Of a DNA stretch of 64,000 nucleotides, positions 38,176-59,777 are shown one piece after another. A program made the translations under genes and the position numbers. The notes beneath the pieces are model-generated. The model saw nothing but the letters and a program-made list of their open reading frames with translations, was not told the origin of the DNA and did no database searches. Source of the stretch: Rallus limicola (Eukaryota; Chordata; Aves; Gruiformes; Rallidae); contig JAKCOZ010000011.1 of the NCBI GenBank assembly GCA_022605955.1, positions 6,639,990 to 6,703,989 on the forward strand, given 5' to 3'. The stretch's first letter is position 1; the number at the start of each line of letters is the position of its first letter.

Positions 38176-39798
38176 AAGCTCTGTATGTGGGTATGCTCTG
38201 AAGCTAGCAGAGTACAAAGTGCTTGAAATTTAAGTTATACTTTTAAACTTCCAATGCTGTTGGCATTTCTTTGGAAGAGAATAAAAGTTATGTTGAATAA
38301 TAGAGTCACAGAATCATTTAGGTTCTGAAAATGATATTTTTTTCCCGTACTTTTGTCCACCATCCATTTCAGTGATGGGCTGGATGCATTAAAGGGTAAC
38401 ATTTTCAGATTTAATGCTGATGAGAAGTCCTGAAGGACAACTCTGAAGACTTCAAATGTGAAGGAACAGGTTCTTCAAGGTTAGAGGCAAAGAGGAGGAG
38501 GAGGAGGAGATGCTTCATGAGTAGTTACAGTAACAGAGACATGCCAAAGCCAATGATACATTTGTGACCCACTGAGGACCTCCAGAATTTATTACATTTT
38601 TTAATATATTCAGATATTTTCAGGTGTGAAGGTCCAACTCAGTAGTTTGAGTCTTTCTCTTCGATCTGGTCCACACAGTCCAACCACTCAAGTCAGGCTG
38701 TGATTCACTCTGCCCTTTATATCTCACCTTTTCCTTGCAAGAAAGCAGGACAGAGGTGGTGGTGTGTCCTAGCCTGGATTTGCAGTGTGGTTTGGATGTT
38801 TGTGGGAGTTGGAAACAGGGAAATGGCCCCATCTATCTTTGGCTCCCAGGATGTAGCCCCTAAGATTGCATGCCTTCCCTAACCTCATCAGCTTCTGCAA
38901 GCTCTAACGTCCATCCTTGCCAACGTGCTGAACACGGAAGTCTTGCTCTTTCCAATCTGTGAAAATTATTCCTTGAAGTAAATGCCATGCAAAAGCTGGA
39001 GCAAATCCTAAACCTCTTGTGGTTTATGTGGGGAACAGGACCAAGGATCTCAAGACCAGCTATTGATATGGAAATATAAATTTTTCTCCCTGGTGATTTG
39101 TCCAGACTGCAGAAAATATGGCAGTGTTTCCATCCTCAGGATGCTGGGGTAGTGTAGTGATCCTTGTAAACTGCTTAAACTCCCTTCCAACAAAGCAGCT
39201 AGGAAATATTCCCCAGCATGGGAATAGTTATGGAAATCCACAGCTTTGCAGGGGCTGAAGATGTGCTTGTTTTTCTTGGTGGGCACCTGTTGTATAGGAC
39301 CAGAAAGTGCCAAACATTGCTATGGAGACAAGGGTTTTAAGCAACATGCCATAGCTCTGTTATGTGCACCTAAGAACAACAGAAGATACTTGCCCAGGCG
39401 TCTCTTTCATTGCAATAAAATGCCACCAATAATGGATCTGCAGCATTGGCAGGGGAGGAGCCAGTTTCCATGGTAAGTAAGTACCAACAAACCTGTGCCA
39501 AATGTTTGACCTGAGCTGGCTGCTTGCTAGCAACATCCTTGAGAAATGCAATGTGGATTTGTCTATGAGTCCTTTCTATAAAGGGCTGCACTTTGCTCCA
39601 GATTTCCATGACTGCAAACCATCAGTCTGCAATCTCCAGTTTGAAGGTAAATAGTATTTTTTTAAATTATTTTTTTCTCTCATTCCTTTTTCCTTATTTC
39701 TGGATAAATCCTGGTGTCTCACATTGCATGTCTCATTTTAACCCAGACACTGCTTGATCTGCTAAAATTGCTCTCAAGAGAAGCTGATACATCAGTGA

Positions 39799-49876
<10,078 letters not shown>

Positions 49877-50833
49877 CGCCTGCTGAGTACTTGGTGCCAC
49901 TGAGAACTTGCAGTGCAGAGCAGAGACACTGGTAGACCTCGGGTGTATCTGTGGGGTGAAATGTGGGTAGCCTTGAGAAGCAGATGGACACAAGAATGCA
50001 TTTTGTAATGTGTGGGAAATACTGTCACTAACAGGGAACAGGTGGAAGTGTGTCTGTCTGTCTGCATGTCTCTCTCGTCTTTGGGAGTGGGGTGTCATTG
50101 CTTCTTTTTGCTGTAGGGGAGATACTAACATTGACCTTTTACCAGCCCCATGGGACTGACAGCCTGTATCTATCATCCCTGGCCCAGCAGAAGGAAAAAA
50201 GTGCTTCCTCATTGCTACTTCCAGACATCTCTGACTGCCAAGACAGTTAGAGCACATCCTTTAGTGCCCACAGCCATTTTTGTCTGTGCTTGCTAGAATG
50301 CTGTTGAACCAGTCCTGAGCTATCCCTCTGCTCAGCAACACCTTCCATGCCAAAAACATTTTATACTCTCACTTCTCAATCTTAAAAAAATTGAGTTTGA
50401 CCCAAAGCAGTTTTCCATTCCCTGTCAGCACTGGGCAGCCATTCATATTGACTGCTGGCTTCTTTTGCATGTCTGCTTCCCCTCCCCTTATGCATCTGCC
50501 TCCCTTCCCCTCTGCTTGCCCTCCAGTACCCAAACCTGCTCCTTCTGGAGTGTCTTGGTTACAGGTGTCCTTCACACCCAGCCACAACACTCAGGCATCT
50601 CAGTCACAAACAACTCTCTGATGAATCTCCCTCTTCTAGATTTCTGGGGACTAGTTATTCTGTCTGCACAGGAGTATCTAATGCCACCTGAGATGCTCTT
50701 GGGTACCCTGGCTGATCCTGCAACTCTCCAGAAGGCCCTGTGCACGTGTCTCAGACACCCTAGGACATCTCAGATGACTTGAGATGCCTATGTGGGGGCG
50801 AACAAGTCAAGCTCCAGCTTTGTCTTTTGTCAC

Positions 50834-51227
50834 TGTCCTGGTTTTCATCTGGGATAGAGTTAATTTTCACAAAAAGTTGGGAGGGGACACAGCCAGGACA
50901 GCTGGTCCAAACTAGCCAAAGGGTATTCCGTATGTATGACATCATATTCAGTATACAAAGAGGGAAGCTGGTGGGGAGGAGTCGCAGCTCAGGGACGGGT
51001 TGGGCATCCGGTTCTGGGAAGTGAGCACATTGCATTGTGCAGTCTTTTTTTTATTGTTGTTGTTGTTGTTTTCCTCTTCCTTTGCTGCCCAAGTAAATTG
51101 TCCTTATCCCAACCCACATGTTTTACCGTTTTCTTCTGGTTCCCCTCCCCATCCCACCAGGGCTGGGAGGAGGAGTGAGCAAGTGGCCTCGTGGAGCTCA
51201 GCTGTTATTTGGGGCTAAACCACCACA
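50834..51227 (+). mobile_element. Solo LTR of an avian endogenous retrovirus
   Basis: It opens TGTCCTGGTTTTCATCTGGG, then GATAGAGTTAATTTTC, and closes GGGGCTAAACCACCACA. Flanks are GTCAC (50829-50833) and GTCAT (51228-51232), a target duplication with one mismatch. The shared block ACACAGCCAGGACAGCTGGT links it to 43713 and 56162. A GTT microsatellite sits inside at 51052-51070. Confidence 0.85.
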
Positions 51228-52918
51228 GTCATTTGCACTTTTCAAGCCATGTCAGCTCCATTCACAGTTGGCCTGGCTGTTGAATTTGTGACTGTGCTGG
51301 TGGACCCATGTGGGACAAAGTGCTTGTCACCATGCTGATAAACAAACCAGGCCTGTTTCTAGCCCTGAGGCCAGCTGGTGGAGGGTCCTGTGGTTGAGGA
51401 CCATTTTCCCCATTGTGTCTCTCTGGTGAGCTACTTTATGGGCTGTGCACTGTGACTGTGCTGGTTTATAACCTGTGTCCTCCAGTGCCAGATGGATAAA
51501 GACGGTGTATTTGGATGGTGGTAGGATGGGTGTGATGTTGTGCTTGGCATCATGTTCATGGGGGTTTCATGGAGATGGAAGAAGTTAGTTTGCTAAGGCT
51601 GCATTCTGTGTGAGAACATCTGCCAAATACTGGTTTTGCCTACTGAGCCTTGCAGTGTGTGAGCTCTTGAGGGAAGTTGATGCATGGGATGTAGGGAGTA
51701 AGAAAGGTGTTCCATGGGCTTTTTTGTGAGAGCGATTGGGACTGTCATGCTAAAAGATCAACTGCCCTGAGCAACAGCAGGGCAAGAAGGGAGATGTGGT
51801 GGTATCTGTCCTTTACAGGCCTTTTATCTGGGCAGATGTGTCCAGATGAGATGTTTAAGCTGTGCCTCTGTCAGGACATGGGATGCCACAGAGAGTTCCT
51901 GCTGTGGAAATGGGACTCAGTGGAGTTTGGCATCCAATCTAATAAGTACAACTGTAAATAAGGGCAAAGAGCTAAAGTCAACATGCTCTGAGTGTCCAGT
52001 TTTGACCAGATGACTCAACACCTTTGTTTCTAGAGAAACAACTCGAATGTAATTCTTTTTGCTTTACTACTGCAAGAAAACCCAGAAAAGAGTGACAGCT
52101 AATGGTTTGAAAACACTTTCTTTCTTATTAACCTCTTCCCCTTTCATTTCCGTGGGAATGGAGAGAAAGAGGGAAGGGAGTGCTCTTCTGCCAAAGGAAA
52201 AGGAAAGTCTTAAAGTAACAGTTACAAACTAAGCTTTTTTGCCTTAATTCAACTTTTCAAGTTAGCATCCTAGGACCACTCCTGTTCACTGAGCAGAAAC
52301 TCTTCCTCTGTGTTGCTTTCTAGTAGAGAGTACATAGAAATTAGTAAGCCCCTCACCTGTTATTCTACAAAACAACTACTCCTCTTTTCAGGGGAAAAGA
52401 AGGTCTGAGAAACCTTCTGTTTGTAGAAATACAGTAAAGGGTCTTGAAAGCACAGCAGAGGAAAAACTCAAGGGCTTCTTACTGAATGAATCCATGCCCA
52501 GTAGGGCTGATGCTATGCCTGAGATGACTCCTGGAGAGCATTTTGGGTGTATCTTAGAGCTTCAAGAGGCCTCAGAGGTTTGATGTTCCCCACCTGGCAA
52601 ATGCACTCCTTCTATGCAAATGTTTTAAAACAAAAGCAGAAACAAAACCTGCCTAGATACATGACAAATGCTCACTTGGCATGAGGTAAGATGTTCCTCT
52701 GGGACTGAGCTGTTGAAAGAGGTGAACAACTCAGGTTTTGCTCTGTTCATGCTGGAACTATTTCATGTTCAGATAATCTGCTGTGGTGTGTTGGTCTTAG
52801 CCAGCTGCCAGACCACCATCCAGCCACTCCTTCAGTGTCCTCAACATGACAGGGGTGGAAAAGGAGATGGAAAAACACATGGGTCAAGATAAAGATGGGG
52901 AGATCACTCAACAGTTAC

Positions 52919-53545
52919 TGTCATGGGCAAAACAGACTTGACTTGGGGAATATCAATTTACTTTATTGTCTACTGAAAATAGAGTAGGGTGCTGAGGAAC
53001 AAAGACAAAATTAAAACGCCTTACTTCCACCTCCCCTTCTTCTCCCCATCTCAGCGTCACTCCTTCACTTCCAACTTCTCTACCTCCTCCTCCTGAGTGG
53101 TGCAGGGGGACAGGGAATGGGGGCTGTGGTCAGTTCATAACACATAGTCTTTTCCACTCCTTCCTCTTCATGCTCTTCCCCTGTTCCAGTGTGGATTCCT
53201 CCCATGGGCTGCAATCTTGCAGGATAAGCCCACTGCCACATGGGCTCTGTGTCTGCTGCAGTCCTTCAGGGCATGTCCATCTCCTCTGGCGTGTGGTCCT
53301 CCACAGGCTGCAGGTGGATATATGCTCTACCATGCACTTTCATGAGCAGGGGGACATCTACATCCCCTCGGTCCTCTCCGGGAGCACCTGAAGCACCTTC
53401 TCCCCTCCCTTCACTGACCCTGTTTTTGCAGGACTGTTTCTCACCATTTTCCTCACTCCTCAATCCCAGGAGTCATTTTGCCCTTTCATTATTATATTTT
53501 CCCAGAGGAGCCACCAGTATCACTGATGGGCTGAGCTGTGTCCTG
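52919..53545 (-). mobile_element. ERVL-type LTR, reverse orientation
   Basis: Read on the minus strand it has GAACTGACCACAGCCCCCAT, CCTGCACCACTCAGGAGG and GTCTGTTTTGCCCATGACA, the same order as the forward element at 47035-47594. The border at the 5' end (high coordinate) is uncertain. Confidence 0.65.
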
Positions 53546-54441
53546 TGGTGGGTCCATTAGATCCAGCAGAACTGGCTTTCCCTGGCACGGGGCAGCTTTG
53601 ACCTTGCCTCACAGAGACTTCCATGGACCCCTGGCCCCTGGCATGGACACCACAGACACATGCCCATGGGTGGCTGTGAAATGAAAGCATGACTTTATTC
53701 CACAGCACACTCTGCACAAACAGCAGTGTGTTACTGAGCCAGAGCCCATTGGTAAGAGCAGATTTCACAAAAACTAAAAGCAGACCAGGAGAGCAGTTGC
53801 ACAGAGCAGGGGAAGCCCTGTTTTTCCCTGAAGTGGGGCAGAAAGAGGACATGTAAGGCCAGGGTGGGAAGTGGGCTCTCCACCCCACCCATCTGCCCCA
53901 AGGACATTTCTGCATTGCTCTTTAGAAGTCACTGAACACCTCTGGTGAGTAACAGCGACCAACATACTCACACCTAAGGTCTAAAGCAATTTAGGACAGT
54001 GGTACAACTCATAATGTTGCAAAGTACACAGCCACAGCAGAAATAAGTGTGAACCAGAAGAGATATAAGCATGTCATTGAGTTAAGGAGTTCCAGTGAGC
54101 AAATGCCAGGGCATTTTTAGAAGGTTTGCAGAATTGTTATTCTCTTTTCACAGCTAGCAGTAGTATAAATTTGTCATTTATACTATTTATCAGGTATAAA
54201 TGACTTTGCTGTTGGCAGTAATTTAGCTCAAAGAATGATCTAAGTCAAATTATATTAATAATTGATTTAACTCCTAATAATTTAGTTCAAAGAATTTAAT
54301 GATATTTTCTTAACTTTGTTGGTGAAAACAGAACATCTGTGTCATCTACACTGGCTGGAGAGCTGCTTTATAGATTAAATTTCTTGGGGTTTGCAATAAA
54401 ATATCCACATTTTTAATGGGTTCTGGCTTTTATTCCATTTC

Positions 54442-55395
54442 CTACCTCATGCGAACCTTGCACTTAACACATGACAGAGCCCTCATCAGTGACTTTTCCA
54501 GTTTGGGATTGCTGAAAATCAGAGTAAGGGAATGAACAGCTGGAAAAACATACTGAAACACTAAAACAAGGAACGTCACAGGATTTTCCTTCTTAGTGGC
54601 ATAAATCAGTGTCAAGATCAAACATACAAAGTTAACGCTGTAAATGAGGAAAAAGGAGAGAATGGATTTCATGGCTTTCACGTGGGCATCCATGCTGAGG
54701 TCCTTCACTGAGTTTGTTTGCATCTTGCACTTGTGCCTCCAGAGAGAAAAGAGGAGGAGAAGGGTCGAAGACATCACTGCCAGGAATGAGGTGGCAAACC
54801 CGAAGCCACTGATAAAGAAAATAGGGAAAAAATGTTCATCCATTCTGACAGTCAGCTTCCAGAAATTTCCTAGAGTGGTGGAATTGAAGACATTACAGTG
54901 TGCTTTGTTAGTGACGTCGTAGACAAGGATGCAGATGACCAGGGATAAAAGCAAGGAACCCAACAACAGCCACGGCACCATCCTGTCAATTTTAAATTTC
55001 AGGTAGGTGAAGAAGCTGTGCCTGAAATTTGCAATTTTTACACAGTAAAACCCACAAAGACAGGCAGAAATCCACAAGTTGGAAGAGTTAAAAAAGGTTT
55101 GAAGAGCTGCAAGTAGTTGGGGGATGGGGTGAACATAGAAGTGCCAGGGGTAAACGATTGAAAGCAAGCAATAAACCCATGTGGTGCACAAATACCAAAA
55201 CCTGGTGCACCCCAGAAACAGCAAGATCTTCTCATTAGAGTTAAAGCTTTTCTTTTTGAGCCAAGCAGTGCAAAGCACATAAACAATGAAAGCATTTATC
55301 CACATGCCAGCAAATGTCTGAAGTGTGATGGTGATGACAGCCATGGTATCGTGTAAAGTGGCATTAAATTCCTCCAGGGAGTAGCACTCTTCCAT
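54442..55395 (-). CDS. Taste receptor type 2 (bitter taste GPCR), TAS2R40-like
   Basis: A single-exon, seven-transmembrane receptor of 317 residues, normal for the TAS2R family. After a short N-terminus with a possible glycosylation site (NAT) come hydrophobic segments near residues 17-40, 52-75, 88-112, 126-150, 178-208, 236-260 and 265-288. Family blocks are visible: LFSLWRHKCKMQ then SMDAHVKAMKSILSFFLIYS (loop 3 into TM6), and the TM7 region PAVHSLTLIFSNPKLEKSL. A second NST site precedes TM5. It would sit in the plasma membrane of taste or gut chemosensory cells and signal through gustducin. An AATAAA occurs on the minus strand 8-13 bases beyond the stop. Frame and ends are intact. It lies alone between ANKRD66 and the MEP1A remnant; its exact orthologue cannot be settled here. 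Confidence 0.93.
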   Translation of the reverse strand: MEECYSLEEFNATLHDTMAVITITLQTFAGMWINAFIVYVLCTAWLKKKSFNSNEKILLFLGCTRFWYLCTTWVYCLLSIVYPWHFYVHPIPQLLAALQTFFNSSNLWISACLCGFYCVKIANFRHSFFTYLKFKIDRMVPWLLLGSLLLSLVICILVYDVTNKAHCNVFNSTTLGNFWKLTVRMDEHFFPIFFISGFGFATSFLAVMSSTLLLLFSLWRHKCKMQTNSVKDLSMDAHVKAMKSILSFFLIYSVNFVCLILTLIYATKKENPVTFLVLVFQYVFPAVHSLTLIFSNPKLEKSLMRALSCVKCKVRMR

Positions 55396-56161
55396 CCTCC
55401 AAGATGGGTAGTGGTGCTGTGCTGGATGAGGAGGTTGTTGCCCCGATGCTTAGTGCAGGTTGGCAGCTGCTGTTCCCTGAGCGTCACGTATAGGGACAGG
55501 AGTTTTATAGAGCTGGTGGGTGGGGGGATCTTGGCGCTGCTCCTGTTCAAGGCAGGGCAGGTGCAGGGATGTAAATGTGCTGGGTATTCCCTTACCTGGT
55601 ATCAGTGTCGGTCTTTGCTATCTGAATTTCAGTTCAGAAGAGCTGCGTTGGATGCCACCAACAATGAAGAAGTGATTTAGTGGCTGCCCTGTGTTTGGTT
55701 GCTGCCAAGATTCTCCTGCCCCTTCATGACCTACAATGCTCACACAGAGAGGTGCACTCAGCTACGTATAACCAGGGGAGTCACTGTCCTTTTTCACCCG
55801 AGTGCCCAGGAGCTGCAAAACTCAGCCAAGATCCTGGAAACAGGAGTTAATTGTTGCTGTCTGAGGGCACTGCAATCCATATTAGCGTTCCCATTGGCAA
55901 TGCCTCTATCTTAAGTGAACAGCCACATGGTACAGCGAAAGCATTGAAGGTTCAAATTGAAGTGTATAGAGGAAAAGTACAAACTTAAGCATGAGTTCCT
56001 GTACAAAGGCTGCTAGCAACATGAAGATTTCTAGGGACAGAGCTACACTGGCTTCCCTCCACACTGAAATACCCTCTGAATCCTGAAAACCGTGGGGTTT
56101 TTAACAGGCAAGATGTGTCTTGTAGACACATCTTGTTTGTACAGGGCCATGCACATCTGGG

Positions 56162-56450
56162 TGTCCTGGTGTTGGCTGGTATAGAGTTAATTTTTTTCCT
56201 AGAAGCTGGTGTAGTGCTGTCTTTGGGATTTAGTATGAAAATAATGTTGATAACACACTGATGATTAGTTGCTGCTGAGCAGTGCTTTACAGTTAAGAAC
56301 TTTTCAGCGACCCTGGCCCTGCCAGGGAGGAGGGATGAGACTTCTGCAGGAGGTGCACAAGGAGTTGGGAGAGAGCACAGCCAGGACAGCTGATCCAAAC
56401 TGTTCAAAGAGTTATTCCATACCACATGATGTCATCCTCAGATCAGTGAT
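56162..56450 (+). mobile_element. 5' part of an endogenous-retroviral LTR
   Basis: TGTCCTGGTGTTGGCTGGTA and AGAGTTAATTTTTTTCCTAG, then GATAACACACTGATGATTAG and GAGCACAGCCAGGACAGCTG match the opening half of the family at 50834 and 44304. The 3' half is missing or too changed to recognise. Confidence 0.75.
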
Positions 56451-56727
56451 CAGCCTTCTGTGCCTGTGAAGAGCAACCTCAGGGGTGCTGGAAACAACGC
56501 TGCTGGACTGCAGCATCAGTAGGAAGCAGCATTTAATGAATCACCCACTTGTCTGTATCTCGCCTCCATGCCTACAGTGGGTGGACTTTTTACAGACTGG
56601 CAAGGAATCAAATGCAGTCCTTTTTGTTTTGTGCCCTTGAGTGGAGGAATCAGAGCTGGCTTGTGCCATTAGAGGTTTTTCTTCCCCCGCAAGAACAGCC
56701 CCTTGTGTTTCAGGAGGTTGATTCCAC

Positions 56728-57085
56728 AGAATCACAGAATCACAAGGTTGGAAAAGACCTTTAAGATCATCAAGTCCAACTGTTCCTGTCCTATGCTAAA
56801 CCATATCCCTAAGTACCTCATCTACCCATCTTTTAAACACATCCAGGGTCAGTGACTCAACCCCCTCCCTGGGCAGCCTGTTCCACATCCCAACAACCCT
56901 TTCCATGAAGAACTTTTCCCTAACAACTAATCTGACCCTGCCCTGGCACAGCTTAGTGCCATTTCCCCTTGTCCTATCTCCTGTCACCTGGCTGAAGAGA
57001 CCATCTCCCATCTCTTTACACCCTCATTCCAGGTAACGGTAGGCAGTGATAAGGTCTCCCCTCAGCCTCCTCTTTTCAAGACTAA
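56728..57085 (-). mobile_element. CR1 LINE 3' fragment
   Basis: CAGAATCACAGAATCACAAG, GTTGGAAAAGACCTTTAAGA, CTGGGCAGCCTGTTCC, CCCCTTGTCCTATCTCCTGT and CCCTCAGCCTCCTCTTTTCA are reverse CR1. Confidence 0.92.
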
Positions 57086-58924
57086 ACAGGCAGTTTGTCA
57101 CCCTATAATGCCCACTCTGCATCTGCTGTGACAGGCGGGCTGGGAAGTGCCAGCTGATGGATGCTTTTTGGTGAGAGCAGTTTGTTTCCTCAGACCCTGG
57201 TTTTGTGGGATAGGGGTTTGGGATTATGTCTCCTGTGGACAGGCACTGGTAAAGCACATGGATTAACTCCTGCTTTGCACTCTCTGGTACCTCACTCCAC
57301 TCTCGGGTCCCACTGGGCTGATGGCATCAGTCAGGCAGATGCCTGTGCAGGCAGCAGTTCTGAGTGTGCAACCCACCAAGGCCCCATCACCCCTGGGGTC
57401 TCAGGGTGGCCTGTCCTGATCCTCCATCACAGTCTGTGACAACTTTCTCCTTCCAGTCCCATGACTCACAGTGCCTGACACCCCGGGTCTCACAGGCTGG
57501 GACCGAAGACTGTGAGAGGCTGCAGAGCGTGCTGGGGGAGCTCCCTGCTGAATATCGCCTGTTTCTCCTGCCTCTGCAGCCAGAGCAGGACAGTGTTTGC
57601 CCTGAAATGTGGGGTGCAGCAGGATGCTGGGCAAGTGAGGAAAGGAGTGGCAAAAGTGTCAGCACTGTGGTGAAGATGGGAGGAGGAGGAGGTGTAAGAA
57701 GTGTATGGGAGCAAAAGAGCTGCAGAGCGTGCAAACTACCTTCCTGTGCAGGAGGAAAAACCGTCTGATCAGTCAGAGGCAAAGCTCATCTCTGCTCTTT
57801 TCTTCTCACAAAGGTGCCTTTCTCCTGCCCTGCTGCAAGCTGCCCCACATGATTCACATCCCACAAGTAGGATTCCCATGCAAAACACTGGGACCACATG
57901 GCTTCATAGGCAGGTGAGCAGGACCAGGCCAGGACCCCTTGCTGTACTCCTACTCACATACAAAGCCTTCAGGATTCCCCTGAAGAAACCCAAACCAGCT
58001 CATTTCATGGAAACTTGATGGCTGGCATTCCACTGATTACAAGAATAATGCTATGTAAATTAAAGGTGATGATTTGCCCATAGAATCGAATGAAAACAAA
58101 ACTTTGTTTGTATCCACTCAGTTGTTTCCAGGAATACAAAAACACCCCATCAAGCAAACCTTCTCTGATTCACTCAGGTTGAAGGCCATAAATCTCTACT
58201 TTTGAAGGGGGTGTTATTTCCATCCTCAGCAGCTTTATTGGTGTCATGTCAGGATGGGGCCAGGGTGGTTCATAAAGCAGGAAAAAAAAGTGAGATTGTC
58301 TCTGAAGAAGTCAGAAATATTAAATAGTTTGATAGCTGCTGATTACTGCAAGGGTTAATTGGCTAAGAGTAGTTACACAATGGGGAGGCACAATGGCTGT
58401 GTATAGCTAGATCAGATAAGATTAAAATCTGGTTTTCCTTTTAAAGTTCAACTGTTTTGATGGCCTCTGCTTATCAGTGGTTCTGAGGGCTACTCACCTG
58501 CAGCATGCTGTGTCTCCACTGGCAGGTGGCACCAGCTGATCTGAAATGGATTCCTGTTCCACAGCACTGGCTGCCTGCTTCTTCCTAAGCCTTCACGGTA
58601 TTCCCACCTCCTCCTCCTCTGTTTTCTGGCTTGGGATAGGAGTGATATTTCATTTCATTTGTCTGTGATTTTAAAACTGTACTCTTCATGCTTCAGATCA
58701 AAAAATCTGTTAAAGGCAGAGATAAGGATTCGATATTTCTGTGTTAGTGGAAGCCTATCAGTCATCAACTGGGGAATCATATCAACTCATGTCATTTAGT
58801 CAGTAACTTAGGTCACTAACATTCTTTTTGATAGTTGATGATGTTGATGGAGGACAGCTTAGAAAGGATGTTCCTGAAACAAACTTGAGTGTTGAATTAT
58901 TACAGAAATCCGAGCTAACCTTTG

Positions 58925-59135
58925 GGAACTGTTGTCCAGTTCTGGGAAAGTCCAGTGGAAGGATGCCAGGATGATGAGGGGACTGGAGCATCTCTCTTAT
59001 GAGGAAAGGCTGAGAGAGCTGGAGCTGTTTAGACTGGAGAAGACCAAGAGGGGATCTCATCAATACTTATCGGTACCTAAAGGGTGGATGTCAAGAGGAT
59101 GGGGCCAGGCTCTTCTCAGTGATGATGAGCAGCCA
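58925..59135 (+). mobile_element. CR1 LINE internal fragment
   Basis: AGTCCAGTGGAAGGATGCCA, TCTTATGAGGAAAGGCTGAG, TAGACTGGAGAAGACCAAGA and CCAGGCTCTTCTCAGTGATG are CR1 sequence; the 3' end is absent. Confidence 0.85.
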
Positions 59136-59777
59136 GTTTAACTAGCATCAGAGTATCTGGCTGAGATGTCTAGATGCTAAAGTCAGTAAATCTTAATCTC
59201 AAGAGCATGCAGTTTCATCTACTGAACCCTTCATGCCTTATCTTCTCTTAACTGTCACAGATCAGGACAGGCAGGAAGGAAATGCAGATATTTTTTTACT
59301 TTGAAAAGTTCAGAGCATTCTGCCTTCTTGTTTTCATCTTAATTTTAGGCACAGTTTTTAAATTTTTAACAATTTAGGAGTAAAAACTAATAGTCATTCA
59401 GTATTAAAATCCTATGGATCTCTGCTGTGTTTACTAGCCCTGAGCTCAAAGTTTACAATACTTGAAATGTGATGCTAACATGCAATAAAATTACCCAGCA
59501 AAACCTGAGCAATGCCCTGGGTGTCCAAAATCCTGCTTGTTTGTTTCAGCACTCTCACTTTATCTAATAAAACTGTTATTATCTCTCCTATGGTCTCTTC
59601 CAAAATTACTTTGAGGAATCCTGCTTAACAGCTTCCTGCTCTTTCATCCAGGTAGCTATTTTTTATGCATGTTCATATTTTTAAATGCACTCTTTGCATA
59701 TTTTCTATGTCCAATTATAGGCATTTACAATGTTCTATTCAGCTGCTGTTGTTATCCTCTGCTGTGTGTTTCACATC

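Larger units (their letters stand above)
49877..54441. other. Stretch between ANKRD66 and the taste receptor gene
   Basis: It contains the ANKRD66 3' UTR, one solo LTR (50834), a reverse ERVL LTR (52919) and otherwise unassigned unique sequence. No exon-like unit with a known family motif was found. Confidence 0.5.
55396..59777. other. Stretch between TAS2R and the MEP1A remnant
   Basis: It holds a partial LTR (56162), CR1 copies (56728 and 58925) and unassigned unique DNA. The open frames at 57364-57782 on both strands show no family motif. Confidence 0.45.

Noticed and set aside
57364..57782. Overlapping frames of 134 and 131 codons on opposite strands
   Set aside because: No known motif, no neighbouring exon and both strands open together; probably chance.
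59588..59635. Possible further upstream MEP1A exon (TGG TCT CTT CCA stretch)
   Set aside because: Only a few scattered residues recall the meprin WxFPIPY region. The match is not better than chance.
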